This document shows positions 10,401 to 21,072 of a stretch of DNA of 64,000 nucleotides, in pieces (within the stretch, counting starts at the first letter, position 1; each line of letters begins with the position of its first letter). Position numbers and translations under genes: made by a program. Below the pieces are notes generated by a model. The model was not told the origin of the DNA. It saw nothing but the letters and a program-made list of their open reading frames with translations, and searched no databases. This stretch comes from Pyropia yezoensis. Lineage: Eukaryota; Rhodophyta; Bangiophyceae; Bangiales; Bangiaceae. The stretch spans positions 20,186,020-20,250,019 of the forward strand of contig CM020620.1 of the NCBI GenBank assembly GCA_009829735.1, in the 5' to 3' direction.

Positions 10401-10615
10401 CCGGTCCACATGACGTCATGCTTTCTTAGCATTCGTCGTACCCCTTCGGCTACCGAAGGGGGAAGGTGGTCGAGGTCAGCCTCGGCCAGGGCCTTCAAGG
10501 CTTCTTGGTCCTTCGGAGGAGTATCCGCCGGTACTGGTGGTCGACTAGGTTTCCCGACATCGGATTCCTCCCGCTCGGGGGTATCGGTTACCGCGAGTAC
10601 TTCAAGTGGTTCCAC
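7454..10615 (-). CDS. pol: Pol of family A, copy A1 (RT, RNase H, integrase, chromodomain)
   Basis: A minus-strand ORF of 1053 codons. It holds reverse transcriptase with FCIDYRRLN and the catalytic YLDD box, RNase H with the TFVIDVDACD block, and an integrase with an HHCC zinc site (H..H..CHPC) and the catalytic D, D, E in VAIDILGP, LLSDNGANL and NGQVERFNR. A C-terminal chromodomain-like segment (YVKVMWVGYESPTWEQ) follows. Pol copies element RNA into DNA and inserts it, working in particles and then in the nucleus. The frame is open throughout although gag and protease of this copy are broken. It differs from pol of A2 and A3 at scattered residues. Confidence 0.9.
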   Translation of the reverse strand: MEPLEVLAVTDTPEREESDVGKPSRPPVPADTPPKDQEALKALAEADLDHLPPSVAEGVRRMLRKHDVMWTGGALGTIGATQHRIDLVPGARPARSQPHRAGPMQREIVDGKVKRMSEAKVIRPSMSEWGAPVVIVPKKDQTPRFCIDYRRLNLVTKKDSYPLLRMDECIDSLGEATVFTTIDCNAGYWQIPVAEEDIPKTAFVCHSGVYEFLRMPFGFSNASATFQRAIDIILSGVKWRNCLVYLDDVIVFSRNMDDHVQHVDEVLTLLRTAGVTLRLKKCAFFQETVEYLGHHITPVILGVLEANIRALRDARFPNTQTQLKSFLGMCNVYRRFVKDFARIAKQLTVLTSSTLPKVLQPPSPSEEEAFESLKRALLSPSVLALPHRRGTFVIDVDACDTQVGCTLLQGETLIGTDNVIPDLRPVGYFSRTLNPAERNYSATERECLGVIWAVQLLRPYLEGSRFIARSDREPLRWLLNLGDKDSDSHGRLARWRLKMAEHDYRTVYKAGSTHHLGDALSRLDTPSGDTRQVDEDVPVVPVCMVGNATQGMVDHTRAHSACPLTLADFREAQANDDDCRRHRANLLAGTAGIFSENEDGLIYRRAPADGRHQVVVPVSLRQAVMEREHDNPTAGHPGGSHMFAAMRRFFCWPVMAVDVVDHVRGCHPCARNRMSLHRQASAMKLFPPDGPNEQVAIDILGPLPVTEEGNRYILVMSDRFTKLSRAAAIPDDTAYTIMNAVVDDWISAYGVMKQLLSDNGANLTSAFCTKVMGMFGIEPRRASDYHPQTNGQVERFNRTIVKMLLCYVAEHTNTWDRLLSVLTLAYNARPHRSTNIAPLEWVMSMGVGNLTLPPGRCTRYDIPQGRPAERIHLAWLAKLSWMIPKLKGALDRTQLRYKKNFDARLRVQNATLMTGDWVNIRHQKFRGNKLMQPVKGPFQILHRDDHSVILHSDTEVQRIGLSDVTPAPKPEHPQPVPAGLLHEALTTHRSDDPVGPDGIPYQIESIVGHTDQDLPEPWYVKVMWVGYESPTWEQAANIPRQLLMPYMRRRRLL

Positions 10616-10681
10616 TTGACCTCCCTCGTCAGGGGTAAGGATGTCTCCTTCGTCGAGCTCGGCGATCCCGAGGATAGTCCC

Positions 10682-12460
10682 CTATGAAAGGATGACTGCC
10701 TTACGGCGATAGTTCGCCATCACGTGTAGGGACGACCCTCCCGCTGGGAGGTCTACGATACCGTTGGCCATGGTCAACCCATGGCGCTTGTACGATCGCA
10801 GGTTGGCCGGGACTCTGCAGATGCCTGCGAGGTCACAGTTAACCGGGAGGACTATCTCCGACAATGGCTCAAAGCGAGTTCGCTTGGCCAACCGAAGTGT
10901 CTTCGGTTCTACGCTTGCGTACACCTCAGCCACGTTAACGTGGCTCCCTTGCGTCGTCAGATCCCTGACGATAGCTGTATATCCTCGCTTCGTCCCGTCG
11001 GCCTCTTGTAGCTCGACGGTTCTCCGGCCTGGCCGGATTGCATCCACGTGAACGTTGATGAAGTTGCACCCCAGTATGCAGGGCACCGATGAGGTCTCAC
11101 ACACCAGGAAGTCGACTTCCGTAGTGAGTTCCCCGATTGTAACCCGCAGCGCCATCGCCGCGGTCGTGCAAATGAGACGACCATTCGCGTCTTTCATCGT
11201 GGGTCCCCGGGCCACTCTGACTCGCGGGAGCCACTTGTTAGGAAAGGTATCCTTCCGGACAAGGTTGGGCCCAGCCCCCGTATCCAGTACAGGGTAATAC
11301 TATCGTGTCGACTGGGGGTCAACCCCCAGTGTGGCTGATACCTTGAAGTTCTCCAGGGTGAACAGCACGTGGCCTACACCGATATCCGGTGTTCCTCGGG
11401 CATCCTGGACAGGGCCCTTGTCGGGGTCAACGTGACGGGGCATCCCGTGCTCGCCTCCAGTCTTAGGAGGTTGGTCATCAATCCCCCGACTCCACGTCGT
11501 ATGGGTCGGAAGGTGTACCCGGGGATTGATGCGGCGCCGGCTCAACCGCGCTCGCCGTGGGGCTTTCCCCGCGGTAGTCCGGGGTGGCTTGCTAGGGTTG
11601 CCCCAGCGACCCCGTGTCATCCTTCCTCTTACTCGTTTCCCGCACTTGGGCGGGTACTGTCTGCCGGGATATCCGGAAGAGGAGGTGCCTCCTCGACCGC
11701 CAGTACTCCCCCTGGAGCTGTCTGCCTACCCGGTACGGGTCCGGGTGCTCTGGCGGGATACCCCCCAGTGGATGCCTTGCGTTGCGCCGCTGCTCGCCGG
11801 GACTCCTCGGGGATGAGAGGGCAGGAAGACACCCAGTGCTGGGGATCCCCGCACAACATAGACCCGAAAGTTCCGGTCCCCCCTTGGGTCCTTGTCGGGG
11901 TAGCCCCATAGGTTCGGGTGCCCGCCTCAGGCGCCCGAGTGCCTGCCCATTGGTGGGCCTTGGGTCCTTGGGTCAAGCGGAACATGGATTCCCCCAACCG
12001 GTTGGGTCGGCCCGCGACCTGCGGAGGTGCCTCCGTACGCACCGCCCATGTTGGCATGGGTTGATGGGGGTTCCCCGTCATCGGGGTATACTTCGTCGTC
12101 CGTACATACGGGATGCGCCGTCCCGTACCCTCGCTGACCTGGAACTCGGTTCCAGCTGGGGCGATGTAAGCTATCGTACCTTGCTCATCGATCACCGGCG
12201 TAGCTGGTAGCAACAGGTGGCCCTGTTGATCGACCAGGGGTTCCTCCTCCCCCGTGGGGGCGTACTCAGTCGCCACCAGAACTGGTGCGGCCTTACGTTC
12301 CCCCTTATCCTGCATCGATACCGAGGTAAGATGGAGCTTGCTCCCCTCACCCTTAGGCTTCGGGGCTAGGGCACACTCCTGGTGAAGAACCCGATAGGCG
12401 TCCCCCAGCGACTTGCACATGTGCATCAGTCGACTGAAGTTCGTCCGAGCCGTGTTGGCT
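10682..12460 (-). pseudogene. Protease and partial gag of copy A1
   Basis: Reading leftward from 12460, this holds the C-terminal half of gag with its zinc knuckle region, then the aspartic protease domain. Both match the intact counterparts in A2 and A3. The gag N-terminus is absent: similarity stops abruptly at 12460, where unrelated DNA begins. About two or three breaks are present, so this part is a fossil. Confidence 0.8.
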
Positions 12461-12943
12461 TGTGAGGAACCACCCACACTTGGGCAGCCCTCAACGTACT
12501 CGTGATGGGTGTCAGCGACCTGTACCAGCCAATAGGGTGACAGGGTGCAGGGAAGAGGATGGGGGTGGTGACGGTGGTGGGTCAGGGGAAGAGGATGGCG
12601 CGAAGTCGGTGGTGATCGAGGGGGGCTCAAAGGGTTAAGGTCGTCTTTGGTCTGTGTCTGTGGTTGCCCCTTCGGTCTCCCCCGGTAGCGCCGACATTCA
12701 CGCACTATATACTCGCGTCGGGGCACCCGAAGTGCCCCAAAGCATGCGCTTCCTCGTCGCGCCGCCGGTAGGCACAAAACGGCCCAAAAACAAAGCATGG
12801 CTCTCAGAACAAAGCATGGGCGGGCGTGCGCACTAAAGGAGTGCAGCCCCAGTTTGCCCCAAGCGAAGGGGTCCGGCGTTCAGCGCCTAGTGCGCCGTCC
12901 CAGCCGGCCCGATACGCCAGGCGGTCCGAAGGTCAGAGAGGCG
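12461..12943. other. Gene-free stretch between A1 and the D LTR
   Basis: About 480 bases with no convincing ORF and no match to family A. It contains short direct repeats around GGGAAGAGGATGG. It is probably older host DNA at the junction of two elements. Confidence 0.4.
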
Positions 12944-13309
12944 TGTAAGCACGGTTCGAACGAGTCGATCGAATCTGCCAGCCGGCTAGCCAGTCACATC
13001 GCTGCAATGCTGCAGCGAGGACATTCTAACAAACTCGCCAGCTGTGGCAGATGTGGCTCGTCATGGGTGATGACGGTGGCGCCTTTCGACAGGTCATGAT
13101 GCGTTGTCAATGGCCGCTGTCGTGCGGCCAGCAGACACCGTGAGACAGCGGCTGACTCATCATGAGTCTGGAAGGTACACCGCGTCATGCCCCACAATAC
13201 AAGGAATTGATCCATGTTGCCAGGAGTTGGTTCGGCAGGATCTGTGAGGAGAGGTCCCAGATATTATCCCTTAGGTATGAGGTATGGGATTAGGTGGGAA
13301 ATCCTTACA
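12944..13309 (-). repeat. Probable 3' LTR of chromovirus D (about 366 bp)
   Basis: On the minus strand, right after the integrase ORF, a polypurine tract (AAGGGGGGGAGG) is followed by TGTAAGGATTTCCC. About 366 bases on, GTGCTTACA gives matching inverted termini (TGTAAG/CTTACA). The 5' LTR is not in the window, so the far end is inferred. Confidence 0.55.
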
Positions 13310-13319
13310 CCTCCCCCCC

Positions 13320-13959
13320 TTAGGACGTGCGTCGAAGGAAAGCGTCGAGAACCTCAGGTGCGTTATCTAGGTCTTGCTTGGTTAGCCAGGTCTTCTCACT
13401 GACATCGCAGCCTTTCCACTTGACCAGGTACTGCAGTCGTCCACGGCGTTTTCGTGACCGTATAATGGAGTCCACTTCGTGCTCAACAGAACCGTCCGGA
13501 AATGCTACCGTAGGTGGAGCGGGAGGAAGTCGACCATACGGATCAGCGCTGTACGGCTTCAGTAGACTGGCGTGAAAAGCGTTGTGCACCTTTCGATCAA
13601 GGACTGCTTGAGGAAGATCCAGACGGAACGTAACATCGTTGATGCTTTCAGTGACTCGGTATGGTCCCGAAAACTTGGGCATCAGCTTACGAGCGCCTTC
13701 GAAGGCGTCCAGCATAAGGTTCTTGGTGCTCAGGAGCACGAGATCGTCGACAGCGATCGTACATGGTCGGCGTCGGCGGTTAGCGTACGCTGAGCGTGTT
13801 TCATTTGCCTTCTTGATGGCGGTAATGGCAGTCTCCTGAGCTGCTTGCAGACTGCTTAGCCAATCTGAGACTGCTGGTAGTTTCGATTCCTTTCTGTCGA
13901 GGATTTCCACAGGTACCGTCCTTGGTTCAAACCCATATTTCAGAAAGAATGGGGAGTAC
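13320..13959 (-). pseudogene. Integrase C-terminus with chromodomain (chromovirus D)
   Basis: A minus-strand frame of about 213 residues. It starts in the integrase core region (block PFFLKYGFEPR), continues through the GPY/F-type module (FSGPYRV) and ends in a chromodomain (LQYLVKWKGCDVSEKTW). Chromodomains bind modified histone tails and steer integration in chromoviruses. The frame begins at the edge of the family A LTR, so it is only a fragment of the integrase; upstream blocks lie beyond 45490. The protein is clearly different from family A pol. Confidence 0.88.
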
Positions 13960-14322
13960 TGTAGCAATATGGTTGTCCGTATTGTGACCCTAATATTAGG
14001 GGGGCTACTTCTAACCCTTAACTTTCAATTTGATAGTTCGTACTGGTCACGGTATCTATAAGTTACGTATGACCAGAGGGACTTGCATCTTGGGGTGGAG
14101 GGTAGTTAGTAGTGTCTCCGAGGGTTTATAACGAGGGGGCCGGTGGCGAATCCACCGCCGGCCAAGGTAGAACAACAAACCCCTCCCATTTGGGCTCCCA
14201 TCTTGGTCCCGTGGCTTGCGCTCCAAGGACAGCAACCTTGGCCTCCCGGTGACGTTGGTGCCGATCCCCCTTGGTGAGTGTTCCCTGAGAGTGGACGTGA
14301 AGCGGATACCTATTGTGCTACA
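13960..14322 (+). repeat. Family A LTR (363 bp), 5' LTR of A2
   Basis: Starts TGTAGCAATATGG and ends TTGTGCTACA. It reads identical to the LTR at 45127-45489. A TATA-like GGTTTATAACG lies near 14126 and may be the promoter core. A target duplication copy (AGTAC) precedes it. Confidence 0.95.
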
Positions 14323-14323
14323 T

Positions 14324-14341
14324 TGGTGGAGCAGCAGGGGA
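14324..14341 (+). other. Primer binding site of A2
   Basis: TGGTGGAGCAGCAGGGGA follows the LTR after one base. It is the same site as in A3 (35030-35047), A4 (33875-33892, minus strand) and element B (2002-2019, minus strand). Confidence 0.8.
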
Positions 14342-14547
14342 CGGGTTTCCGTCACCCTTGTGGTGACGCCGTCTTCGGCCCTGGCACACGGATAGGGATC
14401 CGGTCCTTTTCTTGTACTCGTGGTGTTGCGACCTGATCGATTGTGTTGAGATTTTACCTGTGACTGTGATATACTGTTACTCTCCCCAATCTACCCCCTC
14501 GCTCTCTTGGTCGTGGTGATTGATACGTCGGTTGACTGATTGTGACC

Positions 14548-16731
14548 ATGTCTACCCAAGAGACGGGGAACGTTCAAGATGACGGATCGGCGTCGACGCC
14601 GACCCCGGAGGTGACTACGGGAACCGGGATCGGGAACCCGATCGATAACATTGAGACGCCAAGGCTTTCCGGTGCCGGATCGACGTTTGGCACGGCTCGG
14701 ACGGCAGGAGGCGGGGGCCCGCCTCAACTGTCGTCGACCGACCTCACTCCGCCGCCTCCTTCACCAGGGGATTCCCTGATGGCATCATTGGCCCGCATCG
14801 AGGCCCGGTTTTCCGGGCTCGACGCCCGTCAAGATCGGACGGAGGACGCAATGGCAGTGTTGATGTCAACACGGCACACGACGGGACCCCGTCGTGTTCC
14901 TCCCACACCGGTACGGTTCGAACCGGCCGGACTACGTTCGGAGTCCACCAGGGTCAACCCCGGTGTTGCTACTCCTGGACAACCCCCGGACACAATGGGG
15001 TATGGATCCGACTCGTCGGCAGAGTTGGAACGGAGTCACACGGAGCGATACGCTCGGAGCACCCGAAGCGGACTCCGCGGACACGACCCGGCAGATACGT
15101 ACGCCGGGGGAGAGTCGGTTATTGGGGGAGGAGGTACCCTCTCGCAGTACCCCCACGACGAAGGAGGCCAAGCAACTCGGGTTCCCGAGGTGCCGACGCC
15201 TGAAGTACCATCTTCAGTGGTGGAAGCTATGACCGCGCAGGTAACTGCGAGCCTACTGAAGCGGATGGAGTCCGATGAGTTCGCTCATCAACTGGCTAAG
15301 CGACTGGATATCCAGGACGCTGACACGGAGATCGTCAACGAGGTCTTCCGGTCAGTTCTTACTCCGGAACGTTATCGTTTGGAGGACCGCTCTACCACCG
15401 TATCGGAATCGATGCGTAATACGTCGCATCGGGCTATCCGCTCTATGCAGACCCTTATGAAGGGAGTCCCTATGTTCGGGGGGCCGAACGGACGCCCGTT
15501 GGCAGTCATCGGCTTCTTGACTAGCTTCAAGGCAGCCGCAGACAAGGCGCTCGTTAACGAGGGGCTGGCCCTGGAGATCCTCCCGTTCTTTGTTGATGAA
15601 CGGGTGCGAGGCATTCTTCGCCAGGCATCCCCGATGCCGGGAATGAGGGTCGCGGCCACCCCCATGGATTACCGTGGGATATTGAAGGAGCTGCTGAGCA
15701 GCTACCTCAGTGAGGACAAGTGCGAGGACCACTATCGGGCCCTTCGCACTGCCACCGCCCAGTCCTGGGAGGATGAAGAGATGTTTGGACGCCGGATCCA
15801 AGAGCTCGACTACGAGCTGGGGAAGCTCCTCGGAGAAGGGGAGCTACGGGCCATCCTGTTCGCAGGAGTACCCAACTACGTGCGGATATCCGCACGGGGC
15901 GCCAACACGGCACGGACGAACTTCAGTCGACTGATGCATATGTGCAAGTCCCTAGGGGACGCATACCGGGTTCTACACCCGGAGTGTGCCTTGGCCCCGA
16001 AGCCCAAGGGTGAGGGAGGCAAGCCCAGTCTTACCCCGGTACCGAGGCAAGAGAAGGTGGAACGTAAGGCCGCACCAGTACTGGTGGCGACCGAACATAC
16101 CCCTATTGGTGAGGATGACCCTCTAGTCGACCAACAGGGCCACCTGTTGCTACCGGCGACGCCGGTGATTGATGAACATGGTACGGTAGCGTACATCGCC
16201 CCGGCTGGAACCCAGTTCCAGGTCAACGAAGGAACGGGACGGCGCGTCCCGTATGTGCGGACTACGGGGTACTCCCCGGTGACGGGTAACCCTCACCAAC
16301 CCTTGCCAACATGGGCGGTGCGCACGGAGGCCCCTCCGCAGATTGCGGGCCGACCCAACCGGTTGGGGGAGTCCATGTTCCGGTTGACCCAAGGACCCAA
16401 GGCCTACCAGGGAGCAGGCACTCGGGCGCCCGAGGGAGGCAACCGTAGCTACGGGGCTACCCCGATGCGAACTCAAGGGGGGACCGGCACGTCCGGGTGT
16501 ATGTTGTGTGGGGATCCCCAGCACTGGGTGTCTTCCTGCCCACTCATCCCCGAGGAGTCTCGGCGGGCAGCGGCGCAACGCAAGGCATCTACTGGGGGAT
16601 ATCCCGCCCGAGCACCCGGACCCGCACCGGGTAGGCAGCCAGCTCCAGGTGGAGTACTGGCCGTCGAGGGGGCACCTCCTCAGCCGGATGTCCCGGCGGA
16701 CAGCACCCTACCAAGGGCGGGAAACGAGTAA
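14548..16731 (+). CDS. gag: Gag polyprotein, copy A2
   Basis: An ORF of about 727 residues beginning at the ATG that encodes MSTQETGNVQ, 225 bases after the LTR. The first 230 residues are Thr/Ser/Pro/Gly-rich. A helical capsid-like region follows (about 240-470), then a Pro/Thr-rich segment and a CCHC knuckle, CMLCGDPQHWVSSC, near base 16500. Gag assembles the particle in which element RNA is copied, and the knuckle binds that RNA. It is nearly identical to A3 gag outside one short segment. The frame is open; protease begins downstream in another frame. Confidence 0.9.
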   Translation: MSTQETGNVQDDGSASTPTPEVTTGTGIGNPIDNIETPRLSGAGSTFGTARTAGGGGPPQLSSTDLTPPPPSPGDSLMASLARIEARFSGLDARQDRTEDAMAVLMSTRHTTGPRRVPPTPVRFEPAGLRSESTRVNPGVATPGQPPDTMGYGSDSSAELERSHTERYARSTRSGLRGHDPADTYAGGESVIGGGGTLSQYPHDEGGQATRVPEVPTPEVPSSVVEAMTAQVTASLLKRMESDEFAHQLAKRLDIQDADTEIVNEVFRSVLTPERYRLEDRSTTVSESMRNTSHRAIRSMQTLMKGVPMFGGPNGRPLAVIGFLTSFKAAADKALVNEGLALEILPFFVDERVRGILRQASPMPGMRVAATPMDYRGILKELLSSYLSEDKCEDHYRALRTATAQSWEDEEMFGRRIQELDYELGKLLGEGELRAILFAGVPNYVRISARGANTARTNFSRLMHMCKSLGDAYRVLHPECALAPKPKGEGGKPSLTPVPRQEKVERKAAPVLVATEHTPIGEDDPLVDQQGHLLLPATPVIDEHGTVAYIAPAGTQFQVNEGTGRRVPYVRTTGYSPVTGNPHQPLPTWAVRTEAPPQIAGRPNRLGESMFRLTQGPKAYQGAGTRAPEGGNRSYGATPMRTQGGTGTSGCMLCGDPQHWVSSCPLIPEESRRAAAQRKASTGGYPARAPGPAPGRQPAPGGVLAVEGAPPQPDVPADSTLPRAGNE

Positions 16732-16814
16732 GAGGAAGGACGACCGGGGGGCGCTGGGGTTACCCAAGCAAGCCACCCCGGAGTACCGCGGGGAAAGCCC
16801 CACGGAGAGCGCGG

Positions 16815-17738
16815 TTGAGCCGACGCCGCATCAACCCCCGGGTACACCTTCCGGCCCCGACGACACGGCGTCAGGGGATTGATGACCAACCTCCAAGGTT
16901 GGGAGGAGAGGAAGGGAAGCCCCTTCACGTTAAACCAGACAAGGGCCCTGTTCAGGATGCCCGAGCTACACCGGATATCGGTGTAGGACATGTGTTGTTT
17001 ACCTTGGAGAACTTCAAGGTATCAGCCACACTGGGGGTTGACCCCCAGTCGACACGATCGTACTACCCTGTACTGGACACAGGGGCTGGACCCAACCTTA
17101 TCCGGAAGGATACCCTCCCGGACAAGTGGCTTCCACAAGTCAGAGTGACTCGGGGACCCACCATCAAGGACGCGAATGGTCGACTCATTCGTACGACCGC
17201 AGCGATGTCGCTGCAGGTTACCATCGGGGATCTCACCACGGAAGTTGACTTCCTGGTATGTGAAACGCTATCGGTGCCCTGCATACTGGGGTGCACCTTC
17301 ATCAACGTTCACGTTGATGCAATCCGGCCAGGCCGGAGGACCGTCGAGCTTCAAGAAGCCGACGGGACGAAGCGAGGACACACGGCTATCGTCAGGGACC
17401 TGACGCTACAAGGAAGCCACGTTAACGTGGCTGAGGTGTACGAAAGCGTCGAGCCGAAGACACTTCGGTTGGCCAAGCGAACTCGCTTTGAGCCGTTGTC
17501 AGAGACAGTCCTCCCGGTTAACTGCGACCTCGCAGGCATCTGCAGAGTCCAGTCCAACCTACGGACGTACAAGCGCCATGGGTTGACCATGGCCAACGGT
17601 CTCATAGACCTCCCAGCAGGAGGGTCGTCCCTCCTAGTGATGGCGAACTACCGCCGTAAGGCAGTCACCCTCCCGAAGGGAACTATCCTCGGGATTGCCG
17701 AACTCTACGAAGGAGATATCCTTACCCCTGATAAGTAA
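16815..17738 (+). CDS. pro: Aspartic protease region, copy A2
   Basis: A 307-codon ORF following gag. The retropepsin active-site block is YYPVLDTGAGPNLI with the catalytic Asp in DTGA, and ILGCTFINVHVD is the second typical block. The enzyme, acting as a dimer, cuts Gag and Pol into mature parts. The first 80 residues or so are a basic linker. The true start of translation is not evident, since proteases of this family are usually made as part of a larger polyprotein. The ORF ends a few bases before the pol ORF. Confidence 0.85.
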   Translation: MSRRRINPRVHLPAPTTRRQGIDDQPPRLGGEEGKPLHVKPDKGPVQDARATPDIGVGHVLFTLENFKVSATLGVDPQSTRSYYPVLDTGAGPNLIRKDTLPDKWLPQVRVTRGPTIKDANGRLIRTTAAMSLQVTIGDLTTEVDFLVCETLSVPCILGCTFINVHVDAIRPGRRTVELQEADGTKRGHTAIVRDLTLQGSHVNVAEVYESVEPKTLRLAKRTRFEPLSETVLPVNCDLAGICRVQSNLRTYKRHGLTMANGLIDLPAGGSSLLVMANYRRKAVTLPKGTILGIAELYEGDILTPDK

Positions 17739-17744
17739 GGTCAA

Positions 17745-20700
17745 GTGGAACCACTTGAAGTACTGGCGGTCGCCGAGACCACCGAGCGACAGCAACCCGA
17801 TGACGGGAAGCCTAACCCATCGGCGGCTCCGGCGGACCTGCCGCCAAAGGACCAAGAGGCCTTGAAGGCACTGGCCGAGGCTGACCTCGACCACCTTCCC
17901 CCTTCGGTAGCCGAAGGGGTACGACGGATGCTAAGAAAGCATGACGTTATGTGGACAGGCGGGGCCTTGGGGACCATTGGGGCAACCCAACATCGTATAG
18001 ACCTGGTACCAGGCGCACGACCCGCCCGCTCACAACCGCACCGAGCGGGACCTATGCAACGAGAGATCGTTGATGGAGAAGTGAAGAGGATGAGTGAAGC
18101 TAAGGTGATCCGACCTTCGATGTCGGAATGGGGTGCCCCAGTCGTTATTGTGCCGAAGAAGGATCAAACCCCTCGGTTTTGCATCGATTATCGACGCCTC
18201 AACTTGGTTACCAAGAAGGACTCATATCCTTTACCAAGGATGGATGAGTGCATCGACTCCCTGGGGGAGGCTACGGTGTTTACCACCATCGACTGCAATG
18301 CCGGATACTGGCAGATCCCGGTGGCGGACGAGGATATCCCCAAGACGGCATTCGTCTGTCACAGTGGAGTGTACGAGTTCCTAAGGATGCCCTTCGGATT
18401 GTCCAACGCCCCCGCTACATTCCAGCGGGCTATCGACATCATACTGTCTGGGGTGAAGTGGCGTAACTGCCTAGTGTACCTCGATGACGTCATCGTCTTC
18501 TCGCGTAACATGGATGACCATGTACAACATGTTGACGAGGTACTCACCCTCTTGAGGAACGCCGGGGTAACCCTGCGTCTGAAGAAGTGCGCCTTCTTCC
18601 AACAGACGGTCGAATATCTGGGCCACCAGATAACCCCTGGTAAACTAGGGGTACTCGAAGCCAATACCCGGGCACTCCGGGATGCCCGGTTCCCTAACAC
18701 CCAGACGCAGCTCAAGAGCTTCCTGGGAATGTGCAATGTATACCGACGGTTCGTCAAGGACTTCGCTCGGATAGCTAAACCGTTAACGGTTCTTACGAGC
18801 AGTACCTTACCCAAGGTACTCCAACCCCCTTCGCCTAGCGAAGAGGAGGCATTCGAGTCGCTGAAGCGAGCCCTACTAGCCCCACCCGTCCTTGCGTTAC
18901 CGCACAGACGGGGTACCTTCGTCATCGATGTCGATGCGTGTGATACACAAGTGGGATGCACCCTGTTACAGGGAGAGACGTTGATCGGTACCGATAACGT
19001 TATCCCGGACCTACGTCCGGTAGGGTACTTCAGCCGGACACTCAACCCGGCTGAGCGGAACTATAGTGCCACCGAGCGTGAATGCCTCGGAGTTATATGG
19101 GCAGTGCAACTGCTCCGTCCATACCTGGAGGGCTCCAGGTTCATCGTGAGGTCCGACCACGAACCCCTACGATGGCTCCTCAACCTTGGTGACAAGGATT
19201 CCGATAGCCATGGGAGGCTAGCCCGATGGAGGCTGAAGATGGCCGAGCACGACTACCGCACGGTGTATAAGGCTGGGTCAACCCACCACCTCGGAGACGC
19301 TTTGTCTCGACTCGACACCCCGAGCGGGGATACCCGCCCGGTGGACGAGGACATCCCGGTGGTACCGGTGTGCATGGTGGGTAATGCTACCCAGGGTATG
19401 GCTGACCATACCATGGCACACCTTGCGTGCCCATTGACCCTCGCGGACTTCCGCGAGGCACAGGCCAACGACGATGACTGTAGACGTCATCGTGCTAACC
19501 TCCTGGCCGGTACGGCCGGCATCTTCTCCGAGAACGAAGACGGACTCATATACCGGCGGGCACCCGCCGATGGACGACATCAAGTCGTGGTTCCCGTGTC
19601 CTTACGGCAAGCCGTCATGGAACGAGAACATGAGAACCCTACAGCCGGACACCCGGGGGGTTCACGTATGTTCGCAGCAATGCGAAGGTTCTTCTACTGG
19701 CCAGCAATGGCCGTCGACGTGGTCGACCACGTAAGGGGATGCCACCCCTGTGCGCGTAACCGCATGAGTCTACATAGGCAGGCGTCTGCCATGAAGTTAT
19801 TCCCACCTGATGGGCCCAACGAGCAAGTCGCTATCGACATACTCGGGCCACTTCCGATAACGGAAGAAGGGAACAGGTACATCCTGGTCATGTCTGACCG
19901 CTTCACTAAGCTGTCAAGAGCGGCAGCCATCCCGAATGATACGGCATACACGATCATGAACGCAGTGGTTGACCACTGGATCAGTGCATACGGAGTCATG
20001 AAGCAACTCCTCTCCGATAACGGAGCAAACCTTACGTCGGCATTCTGCACTAAGGTCCTGGGCATGTTCGGTATCGAACCACGTCGGGCATCCGACTACC
20101 ACCCGCAGTCCAACGGGCAGGTGGAGCGGTTCAACCGCACCATCGTAAAGATGCTACAGTGCTACGTGGCCGAGCACACGAACACTTGGGACAGGCTTCT
20201 GTCCGTACTCACCCTGGCATACAATGCCAGGCCACATCGGAGCACAAACATTGCTCCGCTGGAGTGGGTCATGCCACTAGGCGTCGGTAACCTGACGCTG
20301 CCGCCAGGCAGGTGCACTCGGTATGATACACCGAAGGGCCGACCCGCCGAACGCATCCACCTAGCTTGGTTGGCCAAGCTATCGTGGATGATTCCTAAGC
20401 TCAAGGGTGCCCTTGACAGAACACAACTTCGATACAAGAAGAACTTCGACGCCCGACTACGGGTGCGCAACGCAACCCTGGTAACAGGTGACTGGGTCTA
20501 TATCAGACACCAGAAGTTCCGAGGGAACAAGCTTATGCAACCGGTCAAGGGACCGTACCAGATCCTCCACAGAGATGACCACTCTGTTATCTTACACTCC
20601 GATACGGAGATCCAACGCATCAGTATGAATGATGTCACACCTGCTCCGAAGCCGGAACAGCCTCAGCCGGTACCGGCTGGGTTGCTACATGAAGCTCTTA

Positions 20701-20903
20701 CAACCCACCGGTCGGATGACCCGGTGGGCCGGATGGGATTCCATACCAAGTAGAGAGCGTGGTCGGACACACCGACCCGGACCTACCAGGACCCTGGTAC
20801 GTCAAGGTTATGTGGGTCGGATACGACTCACCCACCTGGGAACAGGCGGCGAATATACCCCGCCAACTACTCATGCCTTACATGAGGCGACGACGCCTAC
20901 TGT
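17745..20903 (+). CDS. pol: Pol of family A, copy A2
   Basis: This is the same protein as in A3: RT with YLDD, RNase H, integrase with HHCC and D, D, E, and a chromodomain-like tail. It is nearly identical to A3 pol. This copy carries about one break near its 3' end, so it is not whole. It follows the protease ORF after a few bases and ends at the conserved sequence that precedes the hairpin repeats. Confidence 0.88.
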
Positions 20904-20982
20904 AACAACCCAACCGACACCGACTTCGGCTGTTGGGGGGTGAGGCTTATACCTACTAAGTAGGGTGTGACATGGTTACGGC

Positions 20983-21072
20983 AGACTTAGGTTTCTAAGT
21001 CAAATCAGACTTAGGTTTCTAAGTCGAACCAAGCTTAGGTAACTAAGTAGAGCTAAGCTTAGGTAACTAAGT
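20983..21072. repeat. Hairpin repeats between pol and ORFX (A2)
   Basis: Four short inverted repeats of the type GACTTAG-GTTT-CTAAGTC and CTTAG-GTAA-CTAAG. They stand at the same place as the 24-bp array of A1, between converging reading frames. Confidence 0.8.

Larger units (their letters stand above)
3386..12460 (-). mobile_element. Ty3/Gypsy family A copy A1, degraded
   Basis: This is a minus-strand copy of family A lacking both LTRs. From right to left it holds part of gag, protease, pol (7454-10615), a hairpin minisatellite and, on the plus strand, the antisense ORF. Pol differs from the other copies at scattered residues (about 95% identity by eye) and the antisense ORF differs much more, so this copy is clearly older or from a sister lineage. 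The 5' part of gag and the LTRs are missing at both edges. I estimate about four breaks, one of them a solo B LTR inserted in the antisense ORF. A B LTR abuts the left edge and unrelated DNA the right. Confidence 0.85.
12944..13959 (-). mobile_element. Chromovirus D, 3' part (left of the family A block)
   Basis: This contains the C-terminal part of integrase with a chromodomain, a polypurine tract and a probable 3' LTR. The other part of the same element lies at 45490-47626. The two are separated by the 31.5-kb family A block, which is flanked by AGTAC on both sides. D is a fossil: it is interrupted here and lacks its 5' end at the other side. Confidence 0.85.
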
